Positions 7,411 to 16,452 of a DNA stretch of 64,000 nt are shown here, piece by piece; positions within the stretch are counted from its first letter, which is position 1, and every line of letters begins with the position of its first letter. The stretch lies in contig NZ_JAFBDH010000003.1 of NCBI RefSeq assembly GCF_016908115.1, positions 124,001 through 188,000 of the forward strand, written 5' to 3'. Below the pieces are notes generated by a model that saw only the letters and a list, made by a program, of their open reading frames with translations, was not told the origin of the DNA and searched no databases. The translations under genes were made by a program, and so were the position numbers. Origin of the DNA: Peptoniphilus gorbachii (lineage in GTDB: Bacteria; Bacillota; Clostridia; Tissierellales; Peptoniphilaceae).

Positions 7411-8790
7411 ATGAAAGTTTCAGTTATCCTGGCAGCAGGAGAGGGAACGAGAATGAAGTCAAAAAAACCAAAGGTACTTCATGAAATTCTTGGAAGACCC
7501 ATGCTTTTTTATGTCCTAAATTCTTGCAAGCATTCACAAATTGAAAAGAATCTTGTAGTTGTTGGACACAATAAGGAAAAAGTGTGTCATGCTTTTGAGG
7601 ACGAAAAAGATGTAGAATTTATTGAGCAGCCAATTGGCGAAAATGTGCCTTATGGTACAGGTTATGCTGTTTTAAATGCTCTTGATAAAATAGAAGATGA
7701 AGATACAGTTATTATTTTAAATGGGGATACTCCAATTATTTCAAATTCAACTATATCTTGCTTTTTAAAATTCCATGAAGATAGAAATAATGATGTCACA
7801 GTTTTATCTGCAGACATGAAAGATCCTACTAATTATGGAAGAATTGTTCGTGATGATGAGGCTAATGTTGTAGCAATTGTTGAAGAAAAAGATGCAAGTG
7901 AAAAACAAAAGTTAATTCGTGAAATTAATTCAGGTATTTTTGCTTTTAAAGGTTCTTCATTAAAATTTGCTCTTTCAAAAATCGACACAGACAATGCGGC
8001 AAATGAAATGTATATAACAGATGCTCTTGGCATTTTAGTAGAAGATGGAAAAAAAGTTGATTCTTTTAAATTAAGAGATACTAGAGAAATTCTTGGAGTC
8101 AATTCAAGATATGAGCTTTCCATTGCAGCAGAAATTTTACAAAATAAAATCAACAAAGAATATATGTTAAAGGGCGTTGGTATTATTGATCCTAAGTCCA
8201 CATATATTGAATGGGGTGCTGAAATTGATAGAGATGTTTTGATTTATCCAGGCACTAGAATTGATAAAAATTCTGTTATAAAAGAAGGGGCAGAAATTTA
8301 TTCTTCTACTATAAAAAATTCTATTATAGGAGAAGATGTTCTTATTAGATCTTCTGAAATCGAAGATTCTTCTATTGGAAGAGGCACTACTGTTGGACCT
8401 TATGCCCATCTTAGACCTAATTCAAATATTGGAGAAAATTGCAAAATTGGAAATTTTGTTGAAGTGAAAAATTCTAATGTTGGAAATGCTTCTAAGATGA
8501 GTCATCTTGCTTATATTGGCGATGCCGATGTTGGGTCTGGAGTTAATATTGGCTGCGGGGTTGTTTTTGTAAATTACAATGGTAGAGAAAAATTTAGGGC
8601 AAAAGTTGGCGACAATGCCTTTATTGGTTCTAATTCAAATTTAGTTGCGCCAATTGAAGTTGAAGATAATGCATATATTGCTGCAGGCTCTACGATTACT
8701 AAAAATGTTTTGAAGGGACAGCTTTCACTTGAGAGAGCACCTCAAAAAAATATAGATGGTTGGGTTAAAAGAAAAGGATTTGTCAAATAG
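7411..8790 (+). CDS. glmU: Bifunctional UDP-GlcNAc pyrophosphorylase / glucosamine-1-P acetyltransferase
   Basis: A 459-residue cytoplasmic enzyme that makes UDP-N-acetylglucosamine for peptidoglycan and teichoic acids. The N-terminal nucleotidyltransferase opens with LAAGEGTRMKSKKPK and has PYGTGYAV and LNGDTP. The C-terminal half (about 250-450) is a left-handed beta-helix of hexapeptides with the acetyltransferase residues in GPYAHLRPN, VEVKNS and HLAYIGDADVG. Ribosome site GAGGTG precedes ATG by 6 nt. The glmU-prs-pth-mfd order is conserved in Firmicutes. Length and motifs are normal. Confidence 0.96.
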   Translation: MKVSVILAAGEGTRMKSKKPKVLHEILGRPMLFYVLNSCKHSQIEKNLVVVGHNKEKVCHAFEDEKDVEFIEQPIGENVPYGTGYAVLNALDKIEDEDTVIILNGDTPIISNSTISCFLKFHEDRNNDVTVLSADMKDPTNYGRIVRDDEANVVAIVEEKDASEKQKLIREINSGIFAFKGSSLKFALSKIDTDNAANEMYITDALGILVEDGKKVDSFKLRDTREILGVNSRYELSIAAEILQNKINKEYMLKGVGIIDPKSTYIEWGAEIDRDVLIYPGTRIDKNSVIKEGAEIYSSTIKNSIIGEDVLIRSSEIEDSSIGRGTTVGPYAHLRPNSNIGENCKIGNFVEVKNSNVGNASKMSHLAYIGDADVGSGVNIGCGVVFVNYNGREKFRAKVGDNAFIGSNSNLVAPIEVEDNAYIAAGSTITKNVLKGQLSLERAPQKNIDGWVKRKGFVK

Positions 8791-8802
8791 GAGGATATAA
8801 TA

Positions 8803-9753
8803 ATGAGTACTGTTAATGGAGATATTGTAGTATTTACAGGAAATTCTAATTTAAGTCTTGTAGATAAAATTTGTGAAAATTTAGGAATTGAAAAGGGCGC
8901 TTGTACTGTTTCAACTTTTTCAGATGGAGAAATTTCCATTGATATTGGAATTTCTGTAAGAGGTAAAGATATTTTTGTTATCCAATCTACTTCTGCACCA
9001 GTAAACACGAATTTAATGGAACTTTTAATTTTAATTGATGCCCTAAAGAGAGCTTCTGCAGGAAGAATTAATGCTGTTATTCCTTATTATGGATATGCAA
9101 GACAAGATAGAAAAACTAAGGCAAGAGAACCTATTACATCAAAACTTGTTGCAGATCTTTTAACAAAGGCTGGTGCTGACAGAGTTGTTGCAATGGATCT
9201 TCACGCAGGACAAATTCAAGGTTACTTTGATATTCCTGTAGACCATTTAACTGCAATTCCTTATCTTGCAAGATATTTTAAAGACATTGTTAAGGAAGAT
9301 GACTTTGTAGTTGTTTCTCCTGACTTAGGTGGAGTTACTAGAACAAGAAAATTTGCCAATGAATTAAATCTTCCAATTGCAATTATTGAAAAGAGAAGAC
9401 CAAAGGCAAATGTGTCTGAAGTTATGAATATTATTGGTGATGTTGATGGCAAATCTGTAATTTTAGTTGACGATATTGCAGATACTGCAGGAACTATTAC
9501 TAAGGCAGCTGATGCTCTAAAGAAAAGAGGAGCAAAATATGTTTATGGAGCTGCAACTCATGGTGTATTGTCTGGTCCTGCCATTGAAAGAATTGAAAAT
9601 TCTTCTCTTGAAAAATTTGTAATCACTGATACAATTGAACTTCCAGAAGAAAAGAAGATTGATAAAATTGATGTTGTATCTGTTTCTCCAATTTTTGCAT
9701 CTGCAATTAGAAGAATTAACACATCAACATCAGTTAGTGAAATGTTTGAATAA
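8803..9753 (+). CDS. prs: Ribose-phosphate pyrophosphokinase
   Basis: A 316-residue enzyme that makes PRPP from ribose 5-phosphate and ATP for nucleotide, His, Trp and NAD synthesis. Family motifs visible are [11 protein letters not shown], the [13 protein letters not shown] loop, the [19 protein letters not shown] metal-binding region and the PRPP signature [18 protein letters not shown] lies 8 nt before ATG, 12 nt after glmU. Nothing unusual in length or motif. Confidence 0.96.
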   Translation: MSTVNGDIVVFTGNSNLSLVDKICENLGIEKGACTVSTFSDGEISIDIGISVRGKDIFVIQSTSAPVNTNLMELLILIDALKRASAGRINAVIPYYGYARQDRKTKAREPITSKLVADLLTKAGADRVVAMDLHAGQIQGYFDIPVDHLTAIPYLARYFKDIVKEDDFVVVSPDLGGVTRTRKFANELNLPIAIIEKRRPKANVSEVMNIIGDVDGKSVILVDDIADTAGTITKAADALKKRGAKYVYGAATHGVLSGPAIERIENSSLEKFVITDTIELPEEKKIDKIDVVSVSPIFASAIRRINTSTSVSEMFE

Positions 9754-9762
9754 GGTGATTAA

Positions 9763-10332
9763 GTGTATATAATAGCAGGTCTTGGTAACCCTGGTAAAAA
9801 GTACGAGGATACTAGACACAATATTGGTTTTAAAACTATTGATGCACTTGCTGATAAATTAAATATAAAAGTAAATAAGATTAAATTTAAGGGGCTTGTA
9901 GGTGAAGGGAGAATAGCGGCAGAGAATGTTATTCTCCTAAAGCCCCATACTTTTATGAATAATTCTGGCGAGTCAATAGTTGAAATTTTAAATTTTTATA
10001 AATTAAAGCCAGAAGATTTAATAGTAGTAGTAGATGACATAGACATTGAGTTTGCACAGCTAAAGATAAAGAAAAATGGATCTGCAGGCACTCACAATGG
10101 ACTAAAGTCAATTGTAAATTTAACAGGAAGTAAAAACTTTGCCAGGTTTAAAGTTGGTGTTGGCAAGAAACACCCCAATGAAGATTTGGCAAATTTTGTG
10201 CTGTCCTCTTTTCCTTCAAAGGATAAAAAACACATTGAAGATGCAATAGATGCTTGTGCAGATGCAATTATTGAAGCTGTAGACAAGGGAATAGACAAGT
10301 CCATGAATTCTTACAACAATAATATTTATTGA
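9763..10332 (+). CDS. pth: Peptidyl-tRNA hydrolase
   Basis: A 189-residue enzyme that recycles tRNA from stalled peptidyl-tRNA. The signature GLGNPGKKYEDTRHNIGF near the N terminus includes the catalytic His, and KPHTFMNNSGE and VVDDIDIE follow. Translation begins at GTG 9763 with AAGGTG just upstream. It lies between prs and mfd, with 9-nt and 8-nt gaps, so all four genes are probably one transcript. Confidence 0.95.
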   Translation: MYIIAGLGNPGKKYEDTRHNIGFKTIDALADKLNIKVNKIKFKGLVGEGRIAAENVILLKPHTFMNNSGESIVEILNFYKLKPEDLIVVVDDIDIEFAQLKIKKNGSAGTHNGLKSIVNLTGSKNFARFKVGVGKKHPNEDLANFVLSSFPSKDKKHIEDAIDACADAIIEAVDKGIDKSMNSYNNNIY

Positions 10333-10340
10333 GGTGAATC

Positions 10341-13300
10341 TTGAATTTTTTAATAAATAGTGTAGAGAATTTAAAATCTTTTAAAGAATTAAATAATTCA
10401 ATAAAAATTTCAAAGAACACTGCAGTTTTTGGTTCAGAAGAGGCAGTGCTCTCTCTTTTTGCGCCTGCCTTTAGTGCTCAGGGAAAAAGGGTTTGTGTAA
10501 TTTCACAAAATAGAATTACTGCAAGGAAGACTTATGAAGATATTTCTGCCATTTCTAATGATAATTGTGTTCTCTATCCAGAAAAAGATGTATTCTTTTA
10601 CGACAGAGATTCAAAGTCAAAGGAAAATACAAAGAATAGGCTTGAAGCTATGGCTGAAGTTTCTGCCGGCAGAGCAAATATTGTAGTGACGACTTTAAAT
10701 GCTCTTACTGCAAAAATTTCTAATAAAGAAATATTTTCTAGCTACAAAATAAATATAAAATCCGAATCACAAATTTCAGTAGAAGATTTAAAGACTAAGT
10801 TAATTGAAATGGGTTATGAAAGATTTCCAAGCGTTGAAGGAGTGGGACAATTCTCTATAAGAGGATCAATTATTGATATTGCTAGCCAAGATGCAAATTA
10901 TAGGATTGAACTTTTTGACGATGAAGTGGATTCTATTAGGAGCTTTGAAATTGACAGTCAAAGGTCTATTGAAAAACTTGATGAGATAAATATTTTTCCC
11001 ATTGAAGATTTGATTTTAAAAAGTGGCGAAAAAATAGAAATTGCTGAAAAAATAAAAAAAGATATAAAAAAGACAAAATTAGTTGGAAAAGAAAAAGATA
11101 GGCTTAATGAAAAGTTTTTGAGATATGTTGATAGACTTGAAAACCATGAAAATATTTTAAATAAGGACTTAATTCTGCCCTATGTTGATGAAAATGAAGT
11201 TTCATCTTTTTTAGATTACTTAGATGATTTTATATTTTTAATTGATGAGCCAAGTAGAATTGTTGAAAGAGAAGATGAACTTTCTTTATCAAATGGCGAA
11301 AAATTTTCTATTTTAATTGAAAGTGGAGAAGTGACAAAGTCTCACGAAAAAACTTTCTACAATTATAAATATCTTGTAGACAAGTTAAATGAAGAGAGAA
11401 TTATAACTTTTAACGCTCTCTTAAAACCACCTAAGATGTTTAAACCACAAGACATTGTAAATATAAAAGTGAAAAGTGTTACAAACTATATGTCTAAAAT
11501 AAAGCTCTTTAAAGAGGATTTGGATTATTATAGCAAAAATGATTTTAAGGTAATTCTTCTTGGTGCCACAGAAAAAAGGGCAAAGAGACTTTTTGAACAC
11601 TTAGTTGAACTTGGCTATTCGCCAGAACTTGTAAAGGACTATGGAAATTTTAAGAAGTATGCCAATTTAGTTGTCACTACTGGATCTCTTAATGATGGAA
11701 TTGAATTTGCAGATTCAAAAACTGTCTATATAAATTATTCTGAAATTTACGGATCTTTTTCAAAGAAGAAAAAAAATAAGCCAGCAAAGAAAAAATCTTT
11801 AAACTTTGACGATTTAAAAATTGGTGATTTTGTAGTTCATGAAGCGCATGGTGTAGGTAAATATGTTGGCACAACAAGGCTTGCTGTTTCTGGAATCCAA
11901 AAGGATTATATTGTAATTGAATATGGCGGCGAGGACAAATTATTTTTGCCAATCGAATCTCTTGATTCCATTTATAAATATGTGCAAGAGGGCAAGAGAG
12001 AGCCAAAGGTAAATAAATTAAATTCTCTTGATTGGAAAAAGAAAAAGGCTCACGCAAAAAAATCTATTGATGACATGGCAGATGAGCTTATAAAACTTTA
12101 TGCCACTCGTGAAAACACAAAGGGTTATGCCTTTAGCGAGGATTCACAATATCAAAGAGAATTTGAAGATGCTTTTATATATGAAGAGACAAGTGGTCAG
12201 CTTACTTCTTCTGAAGAAATAAAAGAAGACATGGAAAGACCTGTGCCAATGGATAGACTTCTTTGTGCAGATGTTGGCTATGGAAAAACTGAAGTTGCCC
12301 TTCGTGCTGCTTTTAAAGCAATTCTTGATGGAAAACAAGTGGCGCTACTTGTTCCTACAACAATTCTTGCTCAGCAACATTACAACACAATTAAGGAAAG
12401 ATTTAAAAATTTCCCAGTGGGTGTTGGACTTTTATCAAGATTTAGAAGTAAGAAGGACCAAAAAAATGATATTGAAGGGTTAAAAAATGGAAACATTGAT
12501 ATAATAGTTGGGACTCATAGACTTCTTTCAAAAGATGTAAAATTTAAGGACTTGGGACTTTTAATTATTGATGAAGAGCAAAGATTTGGTGTTCGACACA
12601 AGGAAAAACTTAGAATGTTAAAAGAAAATGTAGACACTCTAACTCTTACGGCAACGCCAATACCAAGGACCCTACAAATGTCTATGATTGGCATAAGAGA
12701 TATGTCTGTAATTGATGAGCCACCTGAAGAGAGATTTCCTGTTGAAACTTATGTCTTGGAATACAACAATTTAATGGTTCGTGAGGCAATTTTAAAGGAA
12801 ATTGATAGAGGGGGACAGGTTTACTTTTTATACAACAAAGTTTCAAATATGGAAAATAAACTTTTGGAACTTAGAAAACTTGTGCCAGAAGCAACTTTTT
12901 CTATGGCAAATGGTCAAATGAGTGAAAAAGTCTTAGAAGACACAATGATTGATTTTATTGAAGGTAATGTAGACGTCTTAGTTTGCTCGACTATTATTGA
13001 GACAGGTATGGATGTTCCCAATGCCAATACAATGATAATTACTGATTCAAATCGCCTAGGCTTATCACAACTTTATCAGCTTCGTGGTAGAATTGGTAGG
13101 TCGTCAAGAATTGCCTATGCATTTTTTACTTATGACAGACAAACATCAATATCTGAAGTAGCACAAAAAAGGCTTCAAGCCATAAAAGAATTTACAGAGT
13201 TTGGTTCAGGTCATAAAATTGCAGAAAGAGACTTAGAGATAAGAGGGTCTGGATCAATTTTAGGATCAAGACAATCTGGTCACATTGAAAAAATTGGCTA

Positions 13301-13820
13301 CGACCTTTATATGAAATATCTTAAAGATGCAATTATGAAGTTAAAGGGTCTTGAAGTTGAAGAAAAAGTTGACACTACAATTGACATTAAACTGGATTCT
13401 TTTATTCCTAAAGAATATATAGATGATGATAAAACAAGACTTGAGATTTATAAAAAAATTTCTGTTCTTGACACTGAAGATGCCTATTCTGATTTAGTAG
13501 AAGAGTTAATTGACAGATTTTCTGATTTTCCAGATGAAGTTTCAAATTTAATGGATATTGCTCTTTTAAAGAATAAGGCACAAAAGGCAAGCATAAAATC
13601 TATTACACAAAAAAATAATGAATACAGAATAAAAGTAGAGGGTGAAGTTTCTTTAGAGGCAATTATGGAACTTAATAACGAGTTTGAAAGTATTTCTTAT
13701 TCTATGGGTGAAGAAAATGAAATTATTTTAAGTAATTTAAAATATCCACTTGATGAACTTAAAAAACTTGTTGCCATTTTGCATTTACACAAAAAGGACA
13801 CAAAACCATCTAAAAAGTAG
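10341..13820 (+). CDS. mfd: Transcription-repair coupling factor
   Basis: A 1159-residue SF2 DNA translocase that removes stalled RNA polymerase and recruits the UvrABC repair proteins. The order is a UvrB-like N-terminal region (about 1-340), an RNA-polymerase-interaction domain (about 495-570, with VHEAHGVGKYVG), helicase motifs I (ADVGYGKTE, about 645) and II (DEEQRFG), motif VI QLRGRIGRS, and a C-terminal TRCF domain. It starts at TTG 10341, 8 nt after GAGGTG. Length is typical. Confidence 0.95.
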   Translation: MNFLINSVENLKSFKELNNSIKISKNTAVFGSEEAVLSLFAPAFSAQGKRVCVISQNRITARKTYEDISAISNDNCVLYPEKDVFFYDRDSKSKENTKNRLEAMAEVSAGRANIVVTTLNALTAKISNKEIFSSYKINIKSESQISVEDLKTKLIEMGYERFPSVEGVGQFSIRGSIIDIASQDANYRIELFDDEVDSIRSFEIDSQRSIEKLDEINIFPIEDLILKSGEKIEIAEKIKKDIKKTKLVGKEKDRLNEKFLRYVDRLENHENILNKDLILPYVDENEVSSFLDYLDDFIFLIDEPSRIVEREDELSLSNGEKFSILIESGEVTKSHEKTFYNYKYLVDKLNEERIITFNALLKPPKMFKPQDIVNIKVKSVTNYMSKIKLFKEDLDYYSKNDFKVILLGATEKRAKRLFEHLVELGYSPELVKDYGNFKKYANLVVTTGSLNDGIEFADSKTVYINYSEIYGSFSKKKKNKPAKKKSLNFDDLKIGDFVVHEAHGVGKYVGTTRLAVSGIQKDYIVIEYGGEDKLFLPIESLDSIYKYVQEGKREPKVNKLNSLDWKKKKAHAKKSIDDMADELIKLYATRENTKGYAFSEDSQYQREFEDAFIYEETSGQLTSSEEIKEDMERPVPMDRLLCADVGYGKTEVALRAAFKAILDGKQVALLVPTTILAQQHYNTIKERFKNFPVGVGLLSRFRSKKDQKNDIEGLKNGNIDIIVGTHRLLSKDVKFKDLGLLIIDEEQRFGVRHKEKLRMLKENVDTLTLTATPIPRTLQMSMIGIRDMSVIDEPPEERFPVETYVLEYNNLMVREAILKEIDRGGQVYFLYNKVSNMENKLLELRKLVPEATFSMANGQMSEKVLEDTMIDFIEGNVDVLVCSTIIETGMDVPNANTMIITDSNRLGLSQLYQLRGRIGRSSRIAYAFFTYDRQTSISEVAQKRLQAIKEFTEFGSGHKIAERDLEIRGSGSILGSRQSGHIEKIGYDLYMKYLKDAIMKLKGLEVEEKVDTTIDIKLDSFIPKEYIDDDKTRLEIYKKISVLDTEDAYSDLVEELIDRFSDFPDEVSNLMDIALLKNKAQKASIKSITQKNNEYRIKVEGEVSLEAIMELNNEFESISYSMGEENEIILSNLKYPLDELKKLVAILHLHKKDTKPSKK

Positions 13821-13867
13821 TGTATAATAAAATTATTAATTAAAAAATTAAAAGTAAGGAGAAAAAT

Positions 13868-14911
13868 ATGAATTTTAAAAAATTTAGTAAATTAGCAGTA
13901 GCTATTGCCCTAGCTGGAACTTTAGTAGCTTGCAATGGCAAAAAAGAAGGAGTAGCAGCAAGTGTTGGTGGAGTTGATATTCCAATGGATGATTATTATA
14001 AATCTTATGCAGCAAGAGTTAACCAACTTACTTCAATGTATGGCGAAGAAATTCTACAAAATAAACAAGATGGAAAAAAATCCACTGATGAGCTTTTAAG
14101 AGAACAAGCAATTACAGATTTGACAACAACTGAAGCAGTAAAACAAGATGCAGAAAAATCAAAAATCACTGTAAGTGAAGAAGAAGTTAACAAGAGAATT
14201 GAAGAAATTCAAAAACAACTTGGTGGTGAAGAAGCTTTTAATAATTTCTTAAAACAAAATGGTCTTCCTAAGGATTATGTTGTTGAAAACATGAAAGATC
14301 AAATGTTAGTTGGAAAGTACACTAAGGAAAAAAATGATGAGCTTCAACCAAGTGAAGAAGAAGTAAAAAAATATTATGAAGATAATAAGGACAAATTCTA
14401 CAAAGCTAAAGCATCTCATATTTTAGTTGATGATTTAAAAGAAGCTAATATTCTTAGAAAAAAAATCCTAAAGGGAGAAGATTTTGCAAAAGTTGCAAAG
14501 GAAAATTCAAAGGACACTGGCTCTGCTAAAAATGGTGGATCACTTGGTGAATTTACAAATGGTCAAATGGTAAAAGTTTTTGACGATCAAATTGCAAAGA
14601 TGAAAGTTGGAGATATTTCTGAACCAATTCAATCACAATATGGATACCATGTTATTAAACTAGAAGAAAAAACTCCTCGTAAATTTGATGAAGTTAAGGG
14701 AGAAATAAAACAAACACTTCAACAAGAAAAGTTCAAAGAATATATTGATAAAGTTAAAAAAGATGCAAAAATTAAAATTTATGTAGATACTAAAAAAGAA
14801 GTTGAACTTCCTGATGAATTTAAAAACTTTGGTAAAATAGAAAAAGAAAACAGCGCAAAAACTAAGGATGCTGCAAAAGAAAATACAAAAACTGAAAGTA
14901 AAACAAAATAA
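13868..14911 (+). CDS. prsA: PrsA-like peptidyl-prolyl isomerase lipoprotein
   Basis: A 347-residue exported foldase. The signal peptide ends in the lipobox LVAC (Cys22), so it is predicted to be membrane-anchored outside the cell. Residues about 176-270 form a parvulin (PPIC) domain with KASHILVDDLKEA, GGSLGEF and SQYGYHVIKLEEK. The N-terminal SurA-like helical region and a Lys/Glu-rich tail flank it. A TATAAT at 13823 suggests its own promoter after mfd, although the -35 is unclear. GGAG precedes ATG. A strong terminator follows. Confidence 0.92.
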   Translation: MNFKKFSKLAVAIALAGTLVACNGKKEGVAASVGGVDIPMDDYYKSYAARVNQLTSMYGEEILQNKQDGKKSTDELLREQAITDLTTTEAVKQDAEKSKITVSEEEVNKRIEEIQKQLGGEEAFNNFLKQNGLPKDYVVENMKDQMLVGKYTKEKNDELQPSEEEVKKYYEDNKDKFYKAKASHILVDDLKEANILRKKILKGEDFAKVAKENSKDTGSAKNGGSLGEFTNGQMVKVFDDQIAKMKVGDISEPIQSQYGYHVIKLEEKTPRKFDEVKGEIKQTLQQEKFKEYIDKVKKDAKIKIYVDTKKEVELPDEFKNFGKIEKENSAKTKDAAKENTKTESKTK

Positions 14912-14948
14912 TAATTGAAATTTTATAAATTTTAATTTATAATTAAAA

Positions 14949-14996
14949 ACCTGTGCTGAGTCTTGTAAAAATTTACAAGTCTGAGACAGGTTTTTT
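14949..14996 (+). terminator. Terminator after prsA
   Basis: ACCTGT pairs with ACAGGT and an inner TTGTAAA pairs with TTTACAA, followed by six T residues. Confidence 0.85.
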
Positions 14997-15080
14997 CTTT
15001 TATTAAAAGTATTTATATTAAATATATTTTTATAAATCTGTTATAATAAAGTAAAAGGATTTCAGTAGTGAGGTGAAGCA

Positions 15081-16016
15081 ATGAGCTTTTCGTCTGAAGT
15101 TAAGGATGAGGTTGCAAAGATAAAAGTTGATAGTTATGAAATTATTCTATCTGAACTTGCAGGTATAACTCCCATGTGTGGAGTTTTAAATTTCAAAAAT
15201 AATAAAATTTCAATGGAATATATCACAGAAAACGCACCTGTAGCCAGAAGGGTTTTTACCTTTTTGAGAAGATCTTTTGGATTTGATGTTGAAGTAAAAA
15301 ATGCAAAATCAACTCAACTTAAAAAAAATGTATTTATTATATATATATCTCAAGATGAGTCTTGCAGGTTATTACTTGATGAGTTAAAATATATAAAGGG
15401 TGCAAGCGTATTTATGATTAATTATGCGCCCACTGATCTCGTAAAAACTGTGAATGAAAAAAAGGCATACATACGTGGTGCTTTTATGGGTTCAGGTTCC
15501 ATTACAAATCCAAAAAAAGGATATCATTTAGAATTTGTCTCTGAAAACGAATCCAATGCATATTTTTTAATGGATGTAATTAATGAATTTGGATTTAATT
15601 CTAAAATTATTATGAGAAAGGAAAAGTACATAGTCTACATTAAGGACTCAGAACAAATTTCAGATTTTCTATCTCTCATTGGAGCTTATAATTCTGTTTT
15701 AAAGTACGAAAATATTAGAGTTATAAAGGAAATGAGAAATAATGTCAACAGAATTGTAAATTGTGAGACTGCAAATTTAAATAAAACTGTAAAGTCATCC
15801 TATGATCAAGTTGAAGATATTAAGTTAATCGATAGAGAGATTGGTTTAGATAATTTAGATGAGGATCTCAAAGAAGTTGCAATTTTAAGGCTCAATAATA
15901 GATCTATGAGCTTAAATGATATTGCAAATTCTCTAGATTCCAAAGTTTCAAAGTCCACTGTTAATTATAGATTTAAAAAACTTAGGAAAATTGCTAATAA
16001 GTTGAGGGGTGTGTGA
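15081..16016 (+). CDS. whiA: WhiA-family DNA-binding regulator
   Basis: A 311-residue protein with a degenerate LAGLIDADG homing-endonuclease-like N-terminal part (about 1-210) and a C-terminal helix-turn-helix (about 255-305, with LNDIANSLDSKVSKSTVNYRF). In Firmicutes WhiA influences cell division and chromosome organisation, and in actinobacteria it controls sporulation. RIRGAFM-like Y-I-R-G-A-F-MGSGSITNPKKGYHLEF is the family core. The usual partners rapZ and yvcK are absent immediately upstream; an HPr gene follows, as crh does in Bacillus. GAGGTG precedes ATG. Confidence 0.93.
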   Translation: MSFSSEVKDEVAKIKVDSYEIILSELAGITPMCGVLNFKNNKISMEYITENAPVARRVFTFLRRSFGFDVEVKNAKSTQLKKNVFIIYISQDESCRLLLDELKYIKGASVFMINYAPTDLVKTVNEKKAYIRGAFMGSGSITNPKKGYHLEFVSENESNAYFLMDVINEFGFNSKIIMRKEKYIVYIKDSEQISDFLSLIGAYNSVLKYENIRVIKEMRNNVNRIVNCETANLNKTVKSSYDQVEDIKLIDREIGLDNLDEDLKEVAILRLNNRSMSLNDIANSLDSKVSKSTVNYRFKKLRKIANKLRGV

Positions 16017-16017
16017 A

Positions 16018-16284
16018 ATGACAAACAAAAAAGTCGTACTTAATAATAATGATGGGCTTCATGCAAGAGCTGCTGCACTTTTTGTAAGAGAAGCAAATAA
16101 GTTTGCAGCTGATATAAATTTAGAGGCACATGGCGATAAAGTTAATGGCAAGTCTATTATTGGCATTATGTCTTTAGGTGCTTTTTCTGGTGAAGAAGTT
16201 ATTATTGAAGCCATAGGCGCCGATGAAGAAGAAGCTGTTGAAAGACTATCTCACATAGTTGAAAAAGAATTTATAAATCTTTAA
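16018..16284 (+). CDS. HPr-family phosphocarrier protein
   Basis: An 88-residue HPr/Crh-type protein of the sugar PTS and carbon catabolite control. The phosphorylatable His15 is present in GLHARAA, and the regulatory Ser46 is present in GKSIIGIMSLG. The usual Pro18 after Arg17 is Ala. The position straight after whiA and the ALFVREANKF segment recall Bacillus Crh, but Crh lacks His15. I start it at ATG 16018, 1 nt after the whiA stop, with GAGGGGTG upstream. It could be the general HPr or a Crh-like regulator; no enzyme I is nearby. Confidence 0.88.
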   Translation: MTNKKVVLNNNDGLHARAAALFVREANKFAADINLEAHGDKVNGKSIIGIMSLGAFSGEEVIIEAIGADEEEAVERLSHIVEKEFINL

Positions 16285-16302
16285 TAAATATTTTACTTTT
16301 TG

Positions 16303-16330
16303 GAGTTTTGCATTGTCGAAACTCTTTTTT
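16303..16330 (+). terminator. Terminator after HPr gene
   Basis: GAGTTT pairs with AAACTC around a loop of about 10 nt, followed by six T residues. Confidence 0.65.
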
Positions 16331-16452
16331 CATGCCCTTTTAATTGCTTTCCTGCTTTGATAAAATATAGGAAAGATTAACTTATATATATAAGTATAAA
16401 ATTTTGGAATAAATTTTTATTAATGATTAAAGAATAGATTAAGGATGATTCT

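Noticed and set aside
11689-12057. A 122-codon frame antisense to mfd
   Set aside because: It lies fully within a clearly functional gene and shows no recognisable protein motif.
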